DNA of 64,000 nucleotides from Gibbula magus (Eukaryota > Mollusca > Gastropoda > Trochida > Trochidae): contig OW388305.1 in assembly GCA_936450465.1 (NCBI GenBank), forward strand, positions 57,464,625 through 57,528,624, in the 5' to 3' direction. The notes beneath the pieces were generated by a model, which did no database searches, was not told the DNA's origin, and saw nothing but the letters and a program-made list of their open reading frames with translations. Below, piece after piece: positions 55,601-64,000 of this stretch. Numbering within the stretch: the stretch's first letter is position 1; every line of letters begins with the position of its first letter. The position numbers and the translations under genes were made by a program.

Positions 55601-58600
55601 TTGACAAACCGTGTGGGTATTTATCATACATGTACAGGAGAGAAAAGGAAGGTCCCTTGATGTTAAAATCAAACCAATGGCACTTAATCATTTAAATCAG
55701 ATTGATGAACATTGCTGAAAGATTGCATGCAGTGCAAACACTAAGGCTCTGGACTTCATCAGCCGACCCTTCCCCTGACGACTGGTCCACTTCCAGGTCT
55801 CTGAAGTGCATTTAGAAGTAGCATACATAAGAAAAGGAAGATTTTCTTAATAACAACTTCTTTTATGTGAAAATACACAGTGTTTCGGAATGCTGGAAAG
55901 TGATGAAGAGTAAGCATGTACCCCAAAACGTCGTGTATTTTCACATTAAAGAAGTTGTTATCCAGACATCTTCCTGTTCTGACTGATCCACTGACCTGCA
56001 GTGCCGACAGCTTGTCCTCCTTCTCCATGAGGGAGTGCTGGACGGTGGTCAGTTGCTCCTCCAGCTCCGAGATGCGGTCAATGTTCTCCTTCATCGACTC
56101 ACTCGCCTGCTGCAGCTGCTGTCTCAGGTTGCGCTCTCGTTCCTGGCTCTGTCGGCAGTCAGATATATTGTCTACTTATCAACAGTTACAAGCGAGGGTC
56201 GGTAGAGGGTACATGCTAGGGGTGACTATTGACCCAAAGAGATTATTGCGATAGCGATAGTCTATTGCCACTTACTATTGCGATAGTGAATCTGATAGAC
56301 TATTGTAACTCACTATTGCAATAAATATTGCGATAGGGTTTTTTGTACAAATACGCAAGAATCAGCTAGATTTCTTATAGGTTTTAGTAGAAATGTTAAA
56401 TTGATGTAAGGACTATGGAACCAAAATCAGTTAAGAAATCATAAATGAAAAGACTTTTTGTCATTTTGCTATTTCCTATCTCTAGTTTTTCCCTTTTGAC
56501 ATTCAAAAATCTTGAATTAAATGCAGTTTGGGTTGTGTAAATCATTCATAATTAAGGGAAATTTAATAGTATCGATAGTTAACCTTACTATTGCGATAGC
56601 GATAGCGTTTTGGTATATACTATCGATATAGTACTATTGCCAAGCCAACTATTGCGATGCATCGATAGTTCGATGTATTGTTACATCCAACATACACTAT
56701 CCCTGCAGTATATACGGCACGTGTCACGCATGTTGATATGGATGTTACAATCAAGCTTCAATACCTGAACATTGAAAATATCAAACAATTTTTGAATTCT
56801 CAAATTAGGAAAATCTACAATGATTGCAAATATATGTACGAAATTGGCTTAGAATTTATTGCAATTATTTACCCCTTTAGTTATATTAATGAATGTGTGA
56901 AGAAAGAATTAAGTTGAAATTACCATGCTATTATACTCACGTTGAGTGAGCGAGTTATTGTTTAACACTGCTTCGGCAGTATTGCAGCCATGAGCGGCGA
57001 GAATTATTATCCTAACAGATCTCTGTAAACACTGACTTAACCCACACTGTTTCACCTAGTTAACATTCTAAAGATCAGTGTAAAACAGTCTAAGAAGCAA
57101 GACAAACTTCCCCATCAAATGTTGAATGTAAACTAAAATGATACAATTTCTTATAGAATCTTTTTAGTTCTTGAAACAATGTGTTAATATATGTGTTAAT
57201 AAAATTTTAAATCATATCGAATCATCAAAACATTGCTGACATCTTCTGAAAAATACTTCAAATCCCAAATTCTAAACAAAAACCATAAAATGAGAACAAA
57301 ACCGAAAATGTCACCAAAATATAGTGTCAAATCTTTTGTTGGTACCACATTTATTACTTTTCTACAAAAAGATTATGAGATATGCTTACGTCCTTGACAT
57401 TATGTGAAAATCACTCAATATAAACCCAAACAAAAAATCTAGTATTAATCGGTTTTTTAAACTATCAATTCCTTGCCATCACCTTAAAAATTATTCAAAG
57501 GTCATTAAAATTAATGGGGACAAAGAATATTCCCAAAATACTGAATTAATGAATGTTGCTGATATATTTTATTACGTTTTTAATTTAATAGAAGTTTTGC
57601 ATTTCAATCCGAGTTTTGGTAAGCACCAAGGATTAAGGGGAAGTAATTCTAATGACAAGCTGCGGTTCGATCGTGTTGGTGACCTCGCTGCGGTGAAGCC
57701 ACGCTTTGAAGGCATTAACATCCTTTTTGGGGTACAAAAATTGTAAGTATTCATTTGGTTTAAACGTAAAGTGTTCATTAAATAATTCGTCATTCAATAT
57801 TTATCTTAATTTTGCATATTCATCTCAAAAAGGTGCATTTCAAGAGATGTTGTCAAACCACGTGTTTTGCTCAACGTCACCTAATTTCGTTATGTTTATT
57901 TTTGCTGTAAGTATATTTAATTTAAGGCAAATAACATAAACTTACCCTCTGTAGTTCATCATGGACAAAGGAATCTGTTGAGGCTGTCGATGATGACGAC
58001 GTTCTTTCTTTGGATGCTTTCTCCACATCTATCGTCAGGCTAAGATTTTCCTGCTTCTTTTCGGCAAGTTCACAACGCAAGTCTTTGACCTCTTTCTCAC
58101 AGGTCACAACCTTTGACCTAGCTTCAGTCAACTCATTCACTGTTTGTCTATGTTTCTTCTCTAAAGCTTCCAGTTTCCTTTCAGAGTCTTCAAGTCGTCT
58201 GACAAGGTCGCGGTCCGTTGTTTTTGTCGGGCTCATCACTATCGTGCTACCCTGGCTTCTCTCAAACTGTCTCTTCAGCTTCTTGATTTCATAGTTTGCA
58301 TTCACCAGCGCACATTCAGCTTCTATCTTCTCCTTCCTTACTCTTCGAGCTGACCCTTGGCCAAGGTCGTCCTCCATTTTGTAAGATTCAAGAATCTTCT
58401 GAAGTTCGTCATTTCTCCTCCTCTCAATGTCAAGGTCTTCTGAGGAGGAGGAATTTTCTTTTCTGATATCACTTACGGACACACTATGGCTACCAGCTAG
58501 CCTAAGGAGTCTTGCCACTTCCTTTTCCAGATTTTCTGCTTTTTCTTTCACAGAAATGAGTTCGGCCCTCAGAGATTCTTCCCTGTTCCTGGCTAACTCC

Positions 58601-61025
58601 AGTTCTTCCTCCGGAGAATTCTCCACACTTTCCTTTGATATTCTCTCCTCTGCTATTCTTTGCTTCTCCTCCACTGCAAGTTTCAGCTGGTCTTCCAGTT
58701 CATTGATATTATTCTTGAGCTCGTTGCAGATCTCTGTTTCAGCTTGGAGCTTTTCTTCGAGAGCAATAAGTTCTTCATTTTTCGAGTTCTTTTCACTTTC
58801 AGCATCACTGATTTTGCTCTCCGCTTCTTTCAGGTCATGTTGACACTTCTTTAGGTCATCTTGACTTTGCTTCAGGTCATCTTGACATTGCTTCAGGGCC
58901 GATTCTGCTTCCTGCTTAGCATCTTGTGCTTCTTTTATCACAGATGAATTTTCTCCTTTCAGCTTTTCTGACTCTGCAAGAGCATCCTGAGATTGTTTAA
59001 GTGCTGTTTCAGCCTCCTCCAGAGCACTCTGTGCCTTTTTGAGGTTACTGGAATGTTTCTCTGAAGACTCCTCCAAAGCTTCTTTAGCTTTTGTTACTTG
59101 CTTCAATTCTACTTCAAGCTTCTTCAGGGCATCATCGACCTCTTCCTTCTCCTCCAGGGCAGTTTTCAGGTCATCCTTGTATTTAAGATGAAGAGTTTTC
59201 TCCATGTGCAGGGCAGATTTCAGTTCTGCTATCTCTAAAGATGCCTCACTCAGTTGTGAAAGCTTGGCATCACTTGAGGTCAACTGTTCCTGCATTTCAG
59301 TGTAGGTCGACCTGACCTGTTGAAGTTCATGCTCCTTGGAGGTCAAGTCAGTTTGGACCTCTGATAACTTGTTCTTCAGGTCTTTCAGTTTCTGCCTGCT
59401 CTCCTCTTCTTTGACCTGAAGCTGTTCCTCAAGGTCGGAGACTTCCTCTTTCCTCTGGTTCAGAGCGTCTGATCTTTCATCAACCAGTTTGGTCTTCTCA
59501 CTCAGCTCGGCATTTGACTCTTCTAGCTCCTTTGTAATAGATTTAATTTTTTCATCATTTGCAGTTAATGTTTGTGTCTGCTCACTAAGCTTCTGCTGAG
59601 CTGCTTTCAGTGCACTCTGTACTTCTTGCAGAAACAAACTATTTTCGTTTTCTAAGGTTCTCATATCCTCGCTCTTTTTACCCTCCTCTTTTAACTGATT
59701 TTCAAGCTTGAGAGTCTTTTCCTCAGACAGTTCACATTTTCTCTTCCAGTCTTGAGATTCTGATGCAGTTTTCTGCAACTCTTTTCTAAGATTACCTATG
59801 ATGACCTCAACATTCTCACAGTTTTTTGTATTCTTGTCTGTTTCCCTCTTCAGAGATTCCACCTCAGCTATAAGTTCTCCAATCTTATCGACCTTTGATT
59901 GGAGTTCAGCATCTTTCTGAGTCATCACCTGCATGAAGTCCTGCTTCACAGATTCAATCTCCTTTACCCTCGATGCCTCCAGGGCCTCACACTGCTTCAC
60001 CTCTACCTTATGCCTCGTCAAAGCCTCATTTAGCTTTTGCTTCAGCTCTGAAATAGTTTCTATGGCTTCCTTCTCCTTCGCTTCAAGCTTCTGCATGAGG
60101 AGTTTCTCATGCTGGTCCGTGGACGAGCTCAACATCTGCTTCAGCTCTGTGTTCACCACTCGGAGTTCTTCCGTCGTCTGTTCCATCTTCTCACATTCAG
60201 TCTCCAGTTGGTCCACTCTCTCCTTCATGGATTCCTTAACTTCAACGTGGTCGATGATAATCTTATCCTTTGCTGCCACGACCTCCATTATGTTGTCCCT
60301 CTCAGATGAAAGTTGGTCGTGTTCTGCGAGAATTGACTCATGACTACATTTGAGCTTTGCATGAGTGACTTCAAGCACGGACAGATTCTCATCTTTCTGT
60401 TTTAGATTTCTGTCTGTCTTTTCAATCGTTGATCGCAATTCCATTTCAAGTTCTTTGAATTCAAACTCTGAATTTTCCTTCTCCTGAACAGCTTTTTTCA
60501 ACTTTGTTTCTGTCTCGGAGAGTGCGATCTTGGTTTCCACGTGACGCGAGCTTTCAACTTCAAGCTTCTTTTCAAGGTCTGTAGCTGACTCATGAGCGAT
60601 AGTCAAGGACTGTTTCAGGTCGAACACAACGGAGCTATTTTTGTCCAGTTCTTCCTGAAAATCTCTTATCTGTTTGAGGAGATGGTTCTTGAACAATTCA
60701 TCGTCCTCGCCTTTCTGAGGAGTCTTCTTAGGAGTTTTGCGAGGAGATCGTTGAGGAGAAAGGCCTCGAGCTTCGCGTAACTTTGACTTGAGATCAGAAA
60801 CCTGCACCTTGTAAGAATCTATCTCCGCGTTGTATCCGTGTATCAAAGCTTGATCTCGTTTTAGTGCGTCTTCCTCTTCGCGTTGAAGTCGTGCCTTCAG
60901 TTTTTTAATTTCGTTGTCTCTACTCGTCTCTGGATCTTTTGTTGAATTGGTTTCCGACTCTTTGTTGGTTGAATCTAGTTCCTCTTGAAGTTCTTCAACT
61001 TTCTTAACTAGTTCATCATTTTCAT
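40594..61025 (-). CDS. Giant coiled-coil protein, 15 3'-terminal exons, 5' end outside the window
   Basis: Exons, in coding order: 61025-57946, 56148-55996, 54712-54532, 53308-53183, 52656-52438, 51192-51074, 50448-50344, 49741-49631, 48290-48111, 47714-47604, 44046-43867, 43394-43311, 42747-42642, 41727-41531, 40680-40594. Every junction is GT/AG and all phases agree, giving about 1,679 codons ending in TGA. The first 1,026 residues come from one 3.08-kb exon and are almost pure Glu/Lys/Leu heptads. Coiled coil continues to about residue 1,400, then a basic proline-rich tail carries RGR/GRK motifs. The early LSPQRSPRKTPKKTPQ stretch has clustered SP/TP sites. The architecture fits a mitotic coiled-coil protein. 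A kinesin-6 (KIF20B-like) or CENP-E-like protein is possible, but the motor, if any, lies beyond 64000 and I do not assign a symbol. Confidence 0.85.
41531..41727 (-). CDS. Coiled-coil gene tail exon (66 aa)
   Basis: Codes DWEKITRLSSKTFAAA, then TKRGRRGKKTLYKEEV and SAPFECAPFV, between TCAAACAG and GTGAGT. The KKTLYKEEVSAPF stretch is the part that recalls a kinesin-6 tail. Confidence 0.85.
42642..42747 (-). CDS. Coiled-coil gene tail exon (35 aa)
   Basis: Codes EDEENSRPSRRAKKAA through IAQSPVTRS between ATTTCAG-type acceptor (CAG at 42748-42750) and GTCAGT, phase 0 to 1. Confidence 0.82.
42980..43193. repeat. 107-bp intronic tandem duplication
   Basis: AAAGAATATTTTTCTTTACA through TATGCCGCTCGCTGT is present twice, 107 bp apart, with one base change noted (ATTTTAAAG against ATTCTAAAG). 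A recent event. Confidence 0.95.
43311..43394 (-). CDS. Coiled-coil gene tail exon (28 aa)
   Basis: Codes TPKRRGRGRQAQVKKE through NLEPIV between AACACAG and GTGAGT. KRRGRGR is AT-hook-like. Confidence 0.82.
43432..43663. mobile_element. Best-preserved copy of the palindromic family
   Basis: AACTTCCAAACGCAAGGCAT then AACTCTTGCCAGTCTGCATT pairs with AATGGAGACTGGCAAGAGTT and ATGCCTTGCATTGGGAAGTT. Flanks GGTTTGAAC and GGTTTTGAAC could be a 9-10 bp target duplication. Confidence 0.75.
43867..44046 (-). CDS. Coiled-coil gene tail exon (60 aa)
   Basis: Codes GVPPPPKPPRMDPMFV, an acidic NDDDPAQ and KRSGRKRAQP, between CTAACAG and GTTAGC. A proline-rich tail, no longer coiled coil. Confidence 0.82.
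44088..44388 (-). mobile_element. SINE copy in the coiled-coil gene intron
   Basis: AGGTGAGGTAAGGTGATTTT, CAGCTGCTAGTATTATGGCA and GGATTCGTACCATGGACCCG show body and decayed tRNA head. The joint open frame across this SINE and the adjacent exon is not real. Confidence 0.82.
44675..45121. mobile_element. 447-bp MITE with exact 9-bp TSD (MULE-like)
   Basis: CAGTCTGATTAAAATCGAC and its complement form a perfect 19-bp terminal inverted repeat. GGCCATGTT at 44666-44674 and 45122-45130 is an exact 9-bp target duplication, the length typical of Mutator-like elements. A 149-codon frame spans nearly the whole element, probably by chance. Confidence 0.9.
45764..46078 (-). mobile_element. Full-length tRNA-derived SINE with 12-bp TSD
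   Basis: CACAGTGAGAGG at 45752-45763 and 46079-46090 is exact. Complete from the TGAGGTGAGGTGAGTTGGGG tail end to the tRNA head (GGATTCGAACCACGGACCTC, GCGCTATCCCG). Confidence 0.93.
46232..47577. repeat. TG-rich intronic minisatellite with higher-order organisation
   Basis: Basic unit of about 23 bp (GTGTGTGGATATGTGGTGTG AGG). A block beginning GTATCATGTAATGAGTGTGT and GCAAGCGTGTGCAGGCGTTT recurs at about 46258 and 46738, and an end block with GTACAGGTGTGTGGTGTGAG and GATGTGCGGGAATATGG recurs at about 46627 and 47453. So a unit of about 480 bp was duplicated and the second copy expanded to about 830 bp. Long His/Thr/Pro frames on the - strand are artefacts. Confidence 0.92.
47604..47714 (-). 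CDS. Coiled-coil gene exon (37 aa)
   Basis: Codes LDQERDDKLELQKQLK through KSSNNSLQ between TTGTCAG and GTACAG. The next intron begins directly with the TG-rich minisatellite. Confidence 0.88.
48111..48290 (-). CDS. Coiled-coil gene exon (60 aa)
   Basis: Codes EEVSSQMEEKEAQIHV, then a linker SGRGSARKRSTVHANP and DLDVIRKQ, between GTACGCAG and GTGAGG. Phase 0 on both sides. Confidence 0.88.
49631..49741 (-). CDS. Coiled-coil gene exon (37 aa)
   Basis: Codes DWREHRDKLVGSLEAL through HRENVHIK between GGGCCAG and GTGAGG. Phase 0 on both sides. Confidence 0.88.
50034..50206. repeat. Open copy of the GGGTTTTATATATGCTCC foldback
   Basis: AGAGTTTTATATATGCTCCG then TTACTCTCC pairs with GGAGAGTTACGGAGCATGTA and TATAAAACCCTGG. 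A second inverted pair, AGAAATCTGTACT and AGTACAGATTTCT, fills the loop. Same arms as 21360-21475. Confidence 0.8.
50344..50448 (-). CDS. Coiled-coil gene exon (35 aa)
   Basis: Codes DKDRDLRKVEKEIQHY through DKDQEME between CTGTCCAG and GTCAGT. Phase 0 on both sides. Confidence 0.88.
51074..51192 (-). CDS. Coiled-coil gene exon (about 40 aa)
   Basis: Codes EKRQEIVDLKSSVDRE through VDDLKAKIR between TTTGCAG... (TTTCTGCAAAG on +) and GTAGGT, phase 1 to 0. Confidence 0.85.
51655..52380. repeat. GTCTCCC/GGGAGATA-tipped repeat element in an intron
   Basis: It starts ACAGATGTCTCCCCCTTCC and ends TGTCTCCCGACCCTTCGGGG then GGGAGATAAA, a palindromic tip. CACATAGTTTTAGAGATCTG occurs twice inside. The left occurrence is split by the MITE at 51796-51911. 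Confidence 0.7.
51796..51911. mobile_element. 116-bp MITE with 3-bp TSD (Harbinger-like) and internal empty site
   Basis: GGCCTCCTTTCACAAAGC and GTTTTGTGAAAGGGGGCC are terminal inverted repeats, with CTG on both sides (51793-51795, 51912-51914). The uninterrupted sequence GAGATCTGCTCCGGAAACGA is present at about 52288, so boundaries are exact. Confidence 0.9.
52438..52656 (-). CDS. Coiled-coil gene exon (73 aa)
   Basis: Codes ELEKMTDKYRQMLDQR through ELKDLERMLA between CTCATAG and GTACGT, phase 1 to 1. Confidence 0.88.
52797..52851 (-). mobile_element. Ultra-short retroposed element (55 bp) with 12-bp TSD
   Basis: ATTCAACTTCGA at 52785-52796 and ATTCACCTTCGA at 52852-52863 differ by one base. 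The insert GTGAGTGAGTTAATGTTTAA to TTATCACAGCCATTTGCGGA belongs to the 11033 family. Confidence 0.75.
52864..53100. repeat. Truncated unit-type repeat
   Basis: AACCTCAAAAGAACATTTTA, CATGATACGGAGAGGCAGTA and ATCAAATTTGGTGACGATTG match motifs of the elements at 51655-52380 and 61600-62040. Confidence 0.5.
53183..53308 (-). CDS. Coiled-coil gene exon (42 aa)
   Basis: Codes DAKANEHLIEQLKVAI through QEIKTMAE between GATTACAG and GTGAGT, phase 1 to 1. Confidence 0.88.
53535..53690. repeat. Foldback with outer and inner arms
   Basis: GAATCTCACCCAAGTGTCTT then CTGATATCATTTTATCAACA pairs with TGTTGATATATTTGATTTCA and GAAGACACGAGGGTGAGATT. ACCGAGGCTTGCCGAGG lies at the centre. Confidence 0.8.
53930..54345. 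repeat. Left arm of inverted pair around exon 54532-54712
   Basis: Runs from ACCCATACGGGTGAGAAG to ACTCGTACCGAGTTGGTTAT, with an internal palindrome around GCCACTCGCTAAAGCTCGTG. It is the complement of 54963-55372 over about 410 bp at high identity. Confidence 0.88.
54532..54712 (-). CDS. Coiled-coil gene exon flanked by inverted repeats
   Basis: Codes SEKGKLLREQTSASDL through GERERFEVALR, phase 0 to 1, between TTTCCCAG and GTTTGT. It sits between the two arms of the inverted pair at 53930 and 54963. Confidence 0.88.
54790..54960. repeat. Foldback fragment related to 36.8 kb
   Basis: TTATATTTTCACTGCGAAGG, TGACGTCATAAAACAATGGT and TTGAAAACGACCCTTTTCG are inverted relatives of 36840-37000. 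Confidence 0.65.
54963..55372. repeat. Right arm of inverted pair around exon 54532-54712
   Basis: Runs from GAATAACCAACGAGGTACGA to TCCTCACCCGCATGGGTAAT, complement of 53930-54345, including its own internal palindrome. Confidence 0.88.
55375..55545. repeat. Palindromic element
   Basis: ATTCTTGACAAATACCATGT then TTATCTCATCTCGTGAGGTA pairs with TACCTCACTCAATGAGATAA and ACATGGTATTTGTCAAGAA. Centre TCACTCGTGGCTGCGCCACT. A diverged relative is at 36700. Confidence 0.82.
55996..56148 (-). CDS. Coiled-coil gene exon (51 aa)
   Basis: Codes SQERERNLRQQLQQ through KEDKLSALQ between CCGACAG and GTCAGT. Symmetric phase 0. Confidence 0.88.
56213..56690. mobile_element. hAT-like MITE rich in CGATAGCGATAG motifs
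   Basis: Left end GCTAGGGGTGACTATTGAC and right end ATCGATAGTTCGATGTATTG then TTACATCC frame internal TATTGCGATAGCGATAG motifs in both orientations. The terminal match is imperfect. Confidence 0.5.
56943..57001 (-). mobile_element. Ultra-short retroposed element
   Basis: GAGTGAGCGAGTTATTGTTT then AACACTGCTTCGGCAGTATT and GCAGCCATGAGCGGCGAG match the family. No convincing target duplication. Confidence 0.7.
57002..57945. other. Intron sequence, no feature recognised
   Basis: AT-rich intron between two coiled-coil exons. Frames of up to 77 codons have no recognisable product. Confidence 0.5.
57946..61025 (-). CDS. Coiled-coil gene, 3.08-kb exon
   Basis: Acceptor TTTTCTTTCAG, first codon completed from an upstream exon (phase 2 start), donor GTAAGT. 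1,026 residues with heptads throughout; SP/TP motifs near residues 85-98 and a Ser-rich SSSSTASTDS near the end. No ATG start is implied: the frame is open to the acceptor. Confidence 0.93.
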
Positions 61026-61500
61026 CTGAAAGAAAATTTGAAACAATTTACGTATTTTATGTTGAAATGTGTTTGTAGCATATTCTAAACTAACATGAAC
61101 TCCCGTTTTGAGTGGAATATCTGAAAGAAAATCTGAATTTTTTTTTAAAAACATCTTGTATCTGAAAGAAGCAGAAAGATGGGTTTTACATTAAAAAAAA
61201 TACATAAAAAAGACGCTTTTGAAAATGTTTGAAATTAAATAGGTGAATCTGAAAGAGAAGTTACAAATGCTAGAGGAATCAGGATAACAGTTGTCCATTA
61301 AGTTCTGAACAACTACAAGGGCAAACAAAATGATAAAGTAATTAATAAGTCAATTCTTTTATCAGAGAAAACGTTGTTTTCATTATATCAGGCAGTAGTG
61401 AAATCCATTAGGATTTTAAATCTTTATTCAAAGTTTAAAAAACTCCTTTTTCTTTCAAAAATGTTTACAATTGTATCATAATTTGTGCAACCATTAACAA
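61026..61500. other. Intron 5' of the 3.08-kb exon, no gene seen
   Basis: AT-rich, with repeated CTGAAAGAAAATCTGAA-like motifs near 61120-61260, which echo the acceptor region at 61020-61040. Confidence 0.45.
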
Positions 61501-62040
61501 GTGTAAAAGCGAGCACAGCTCACATACCCCCGCTTCCAAACAGTTTGACATTATTGAAAATAGGAAAGGCACATCTAAGGGAATGACTAACATTTGTGTA
61601 AAGTTGAACGAATATGGAATGTAAAGTTCCAGAGATAACTGTTTCCATGGCATCCGCCAAAAATAAAATTCAGAAATAGGTCAAACCCTCAAAAGGCACA
61701 TCTAGGCACCATGGATGACATGTGTATGAAGTTTGGTGAAGCTAGCATGTATAGTTTGGGAGATAAGTTCTACACAAAATGACTTCCTTACAGAGTCACT
61801 GTTTTGGTCATGTTTCCATGGAAATCGCAAAAAATAAAATTCAGAAATCGTTCTAACCCTCAAAAGGGAACTAGAGATGATGGCTAACATGTGAAGCAAG
61901 TTTGTTGAAGCTAGCATTTAGAGTTTAAGAAATATGCTCTGCACAAAGTTTTGTGACGGACGGGAGGACAGACAGACAGACAGACGGACAGAATAAACGC
62001 TTTATACCCCTGCTTACGCTGTAAGGCGGGGGTATAAAAA
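61501..62040. repeat. Unit-type repeat with GACAGACAGACGG and GGGGGTATA tip
   Basis: Two to three units of about 155 bp share AAAGGCACATCTA, ACATGTGTATGAAGTTTGGT and TTTCCATGGAAATCGCAAAA. It ends GACGGACGGGAGGACAGACA, then TATACCCCTGCTTACGCTGT and AGGCGGGGGTATA, a palindromic tip. CATACCCCCGCTTCC near 61525 is the opposite end. Confidence 0.75.
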
Positions 62041-62809
62041 GCTTTGTTACTTTCTGTATAACCATCAGCAAGTGGCAGAGCAAGTCACAGTATGGATGTC
62101 ATCATCTTTATACTCAATGACGACATCCATACAGTCAATTGTTCTTTCAACCAACTAGTCTATAAAGCATCTATAAAGCAAATAAGGAATCAAAAAATAT
62201 TCTGCCTTGTTAACTACCCTGCTGACTTCCAAATGACTTGGGTTGAAAGTTGAAACTTGTTACATCCCATGACTCAAGTGCTTGGTTGTCTGGTTGAATT
62301 GATCAGCTTGGGTAATCAGTCGTTGTGTAATGGGACCTATCATCACACCGGAAAACTAGCTTGATTCATTTACAACCTCAGGTTTAAAGCACCACCAACA
62401 TTGAGGGGGTACGTTTTGCAGAAATGATTATGACATCAGTTAAGAAAATAACATTACCATTTCATTAAATTCAAATCAAATCGAAAACACTTAAAAATTT
62501 GCTTGAAGAATATACGGGTACCTAACTAAAACATATTTTCACTGATTGCGTCAATTACTAAGTTATGTTAATAGCTAAACAAAGTCAAAAGACAAACCGT
62601 CATTTATGTGATTAGCTTTTCTTATTGCGAACTTGTGTGTTTGTAGGGTAATCTTAGATAATGCTGAGGAAATATTTTTAGATTTTCACTTTCTCGTATT
62701 GAGAAATCTAACAAATACTACAGATAGACTTGATTTATCAGCATTGCATCTTAGTGAACACAGTAATAAAAGTGTACAAAGCACTTTACATAAAGAATAA
62801 TGTAACGCC
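62041..62809. other. Intronic or upstream sequence with faint similarity to 17.3 kb
   Basis: GAGGGGGTACGTTTTGCAGA then AATGATTATGACATCA and GATAATGCTGAGG resemble 17287-17320 and 17662-17675. No coding sequence seen. Confidence 0.4.
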
Positions 62810-62813
62810 TTAA

Positions 62814-63806
62814 AGAGCCATCACGGATGTTAGTGTTTCAAAGTTTTGGAAAATATACTTATAAAGTCATTCGCCAGAGAAATCTTTTATCTACAACATG
62901 GCATATGTTAAATAATTTTCATATCACGACAATGTATTGCAATTTTGTTTCAAAGAGAAGTATCACTTTGAGTGAGTGAGTGAGTGAGTGAGTGAGTGAG
63001 TTGGGTTTTAACGCCACTTTCAGGGGTATTTCACTTATATCGCGGCTGCTAGTATTATGGAAGGGAGAAAGCCTGCAACGCCATGTGGCTATGCACTGCG
63101 GTGAAACCTGCGAGCAGCGAAGTATCACTTCGACTAGCGCGCGCTACAGGTATCTGATGTTTATAAACAGAGTCCCCTTTTTTGCGTAATACGTACTACA
63201 CAAACAGCAAGCGTTTCCGAAGCGTGAAGGCTCGTCTCTAGTGCAAGTCGCCATAACAACCCATGTGCTGCACGTGTCTCTCTTGCAAAGTACCCTTGTC
63301 ACACATAACTGAATGTGACGATTGCTTTACAAACTATGTATCTAAATGTCCTGAGAATATACAAATTATTTCCTGTTTAATGTTCTTTTTATTGAGATAA
63401 GACCAGCAAATTATGACAAATTTTTACTCTCATTAATTATAAAATTCAAGTAAAATACCTAGTTGGGTAAAACAATTATTCCAATATCTGTAGCAAATAC
63501 ATAATTAAATGAAATGGTAAATAAATAACCATCAAAAAATTATATATTTCGATTGCTTTCATTGCTCATATTTGTTGTTGCTCTTTCGTGTCTTTGTTTA
63601 CAGTGTGTGAGCTAGACCATAATGCTTTGAGCTTGAAAATAATAGACTGGATCTATATTTAGACTGGAAAACACCTTTACTAATTAATGCAATTTCTCGG
63701 CTAATTTTAAGTTGGGAAAATTAGGGAAAAATTAAGTGTATTTATTTCACGGAGATAGATTTTTGGAAAAAAAATTGATATTTTCATCAACATCCGTGAT
63801 GGCTCT
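62814..63806. mobile_element. 993-bp TTAA-flanked element
   Basis: AGAGCCATCACGGATGTT and AACATCCGTGATGGCTCT are perfect 18-bp terminal inverted repeats, with TTAA at 62810-62813 and 63807-63810. No transposase recognised. It contains a SINE fragment at 62969-63118. Confidence 0.85.
62969..63118 (-). mobile_element. 5'-truncated SINE (150 bp) with 12-bp TSD
   Basis: GAAGTATCACTT at 62957-62968 and 63119-63130 is exact. Only the tail and the 3' part of the body are present, ending at GCGAGCAGC, so the tRNA head was never copied. The tail has seven GAGT units. Confidence 0.92.
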
Positions 63807-64000
63807 TTAACACATCTTTTTCAAGCTAAATACTGGTACCCGGTAACTAAATTTTGTTTCCAATCGGATATGTTGCTCTACACCAAGAACCATGGCCGAC
63901 ACGAAAGTCAGACTGTTATATAGACCTGGCTCATTATCATAGAAATAGTTCTTATTCCTTCACACAGCACTCTCATAATATTACACGGAGTACTTTTTCG

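Noticed and set aside
55759..55805. Extra small exon of the coiled-coil gene
   Set aside because: A CTTCAG acceptor exists but no in-phase donor follows, and the neighbouring exons join in phase without it.
40594..61025. Naming the coiled-coil gene KIF20B or CENP-E
   Set aside because: Coiled coils give misleading similarity; the diagnostic motor domain would lie outside the window, so no symbol is given.

Overview
The window is nuclear DNA of an animal, most likely a marine gastropod or other mollusc. It is AT-rich, intron-bearing and crowded with small repeats. The mollusc call rests on a PCNA-associated factor gene, a GT92 glycosyltransferase, a SABATH-type methyltransferase, tRNA-derived SINEs with (GTGA)n-type tails, and GGGGGACA/CCGTCCGTCC repeat units of a kind I associate with molluscs. 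I could not run a search, so the species is open.

Layout from left to right. 1-1780 is a 60-bp satellite. 3.6-9.2 kb holds a complete four-exon PCLAF (PAF15) gene on the + strand, with a TATA/CRE/E2F-like promoter and a poly(A) signal. 9.9-20.7 kb is nested repeats: SINEs, foldbacks, long inverted repeats and 155-bp tandem units, with one small possible secreted-peptide ORF. 21.75-23.3 kb is an intronless SABATH-like carboxyl methyltransferase (+). 24.9-26.9 kb has palindromic elements and a fossil fragment resembling a Polinton/adintovirus major capsid gene. 28.66-30.58 kb holds two exons of a GT92 glycosyltransferase (-), whose intron carries a minisatellite built from its own splice-donor region. 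31.6-36.1 kb has MITEs, a broken MULE transposase and a nearly full Tc1 element. 40.6-61.0 kb is the 3' portion (15 exons, about 1,679 codons) of a giant coiled-coil protein (-). Its 5' end lies beyond the right edge; its tail is basic and rich in RGR/GRK motifs, and a kinesin-6/KIF20B-like protein is my best but unproven guess. The introns of this gene hold many mobile elements.

PCLAF and the coiled-coil gene both look like proliferation genes: a PCNA clamp partner with PIP and KEN boxes, and a long coiled coil with SP/TP sites and a basic tail. Nothing shows that they are linked in function. The methyltransferase and the glycosyltransferase are separate metabolic or secretory-pathway genes.

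The most informative structure is in the mobile DNA. Several insertions can be dated against each other by target-site duplications or an internal empty site. These include 51-61-bp retroposed units sharing only the 3' tail of a longer SINE, TTAA-flanked MITEs, a 9-bp-TSD MITE, and a 3-bp-TSD MITE inside a repeat whose uninterrupted copy is also present. A pair of roughly 410-bp inverted repeats brackets a single coding exon.
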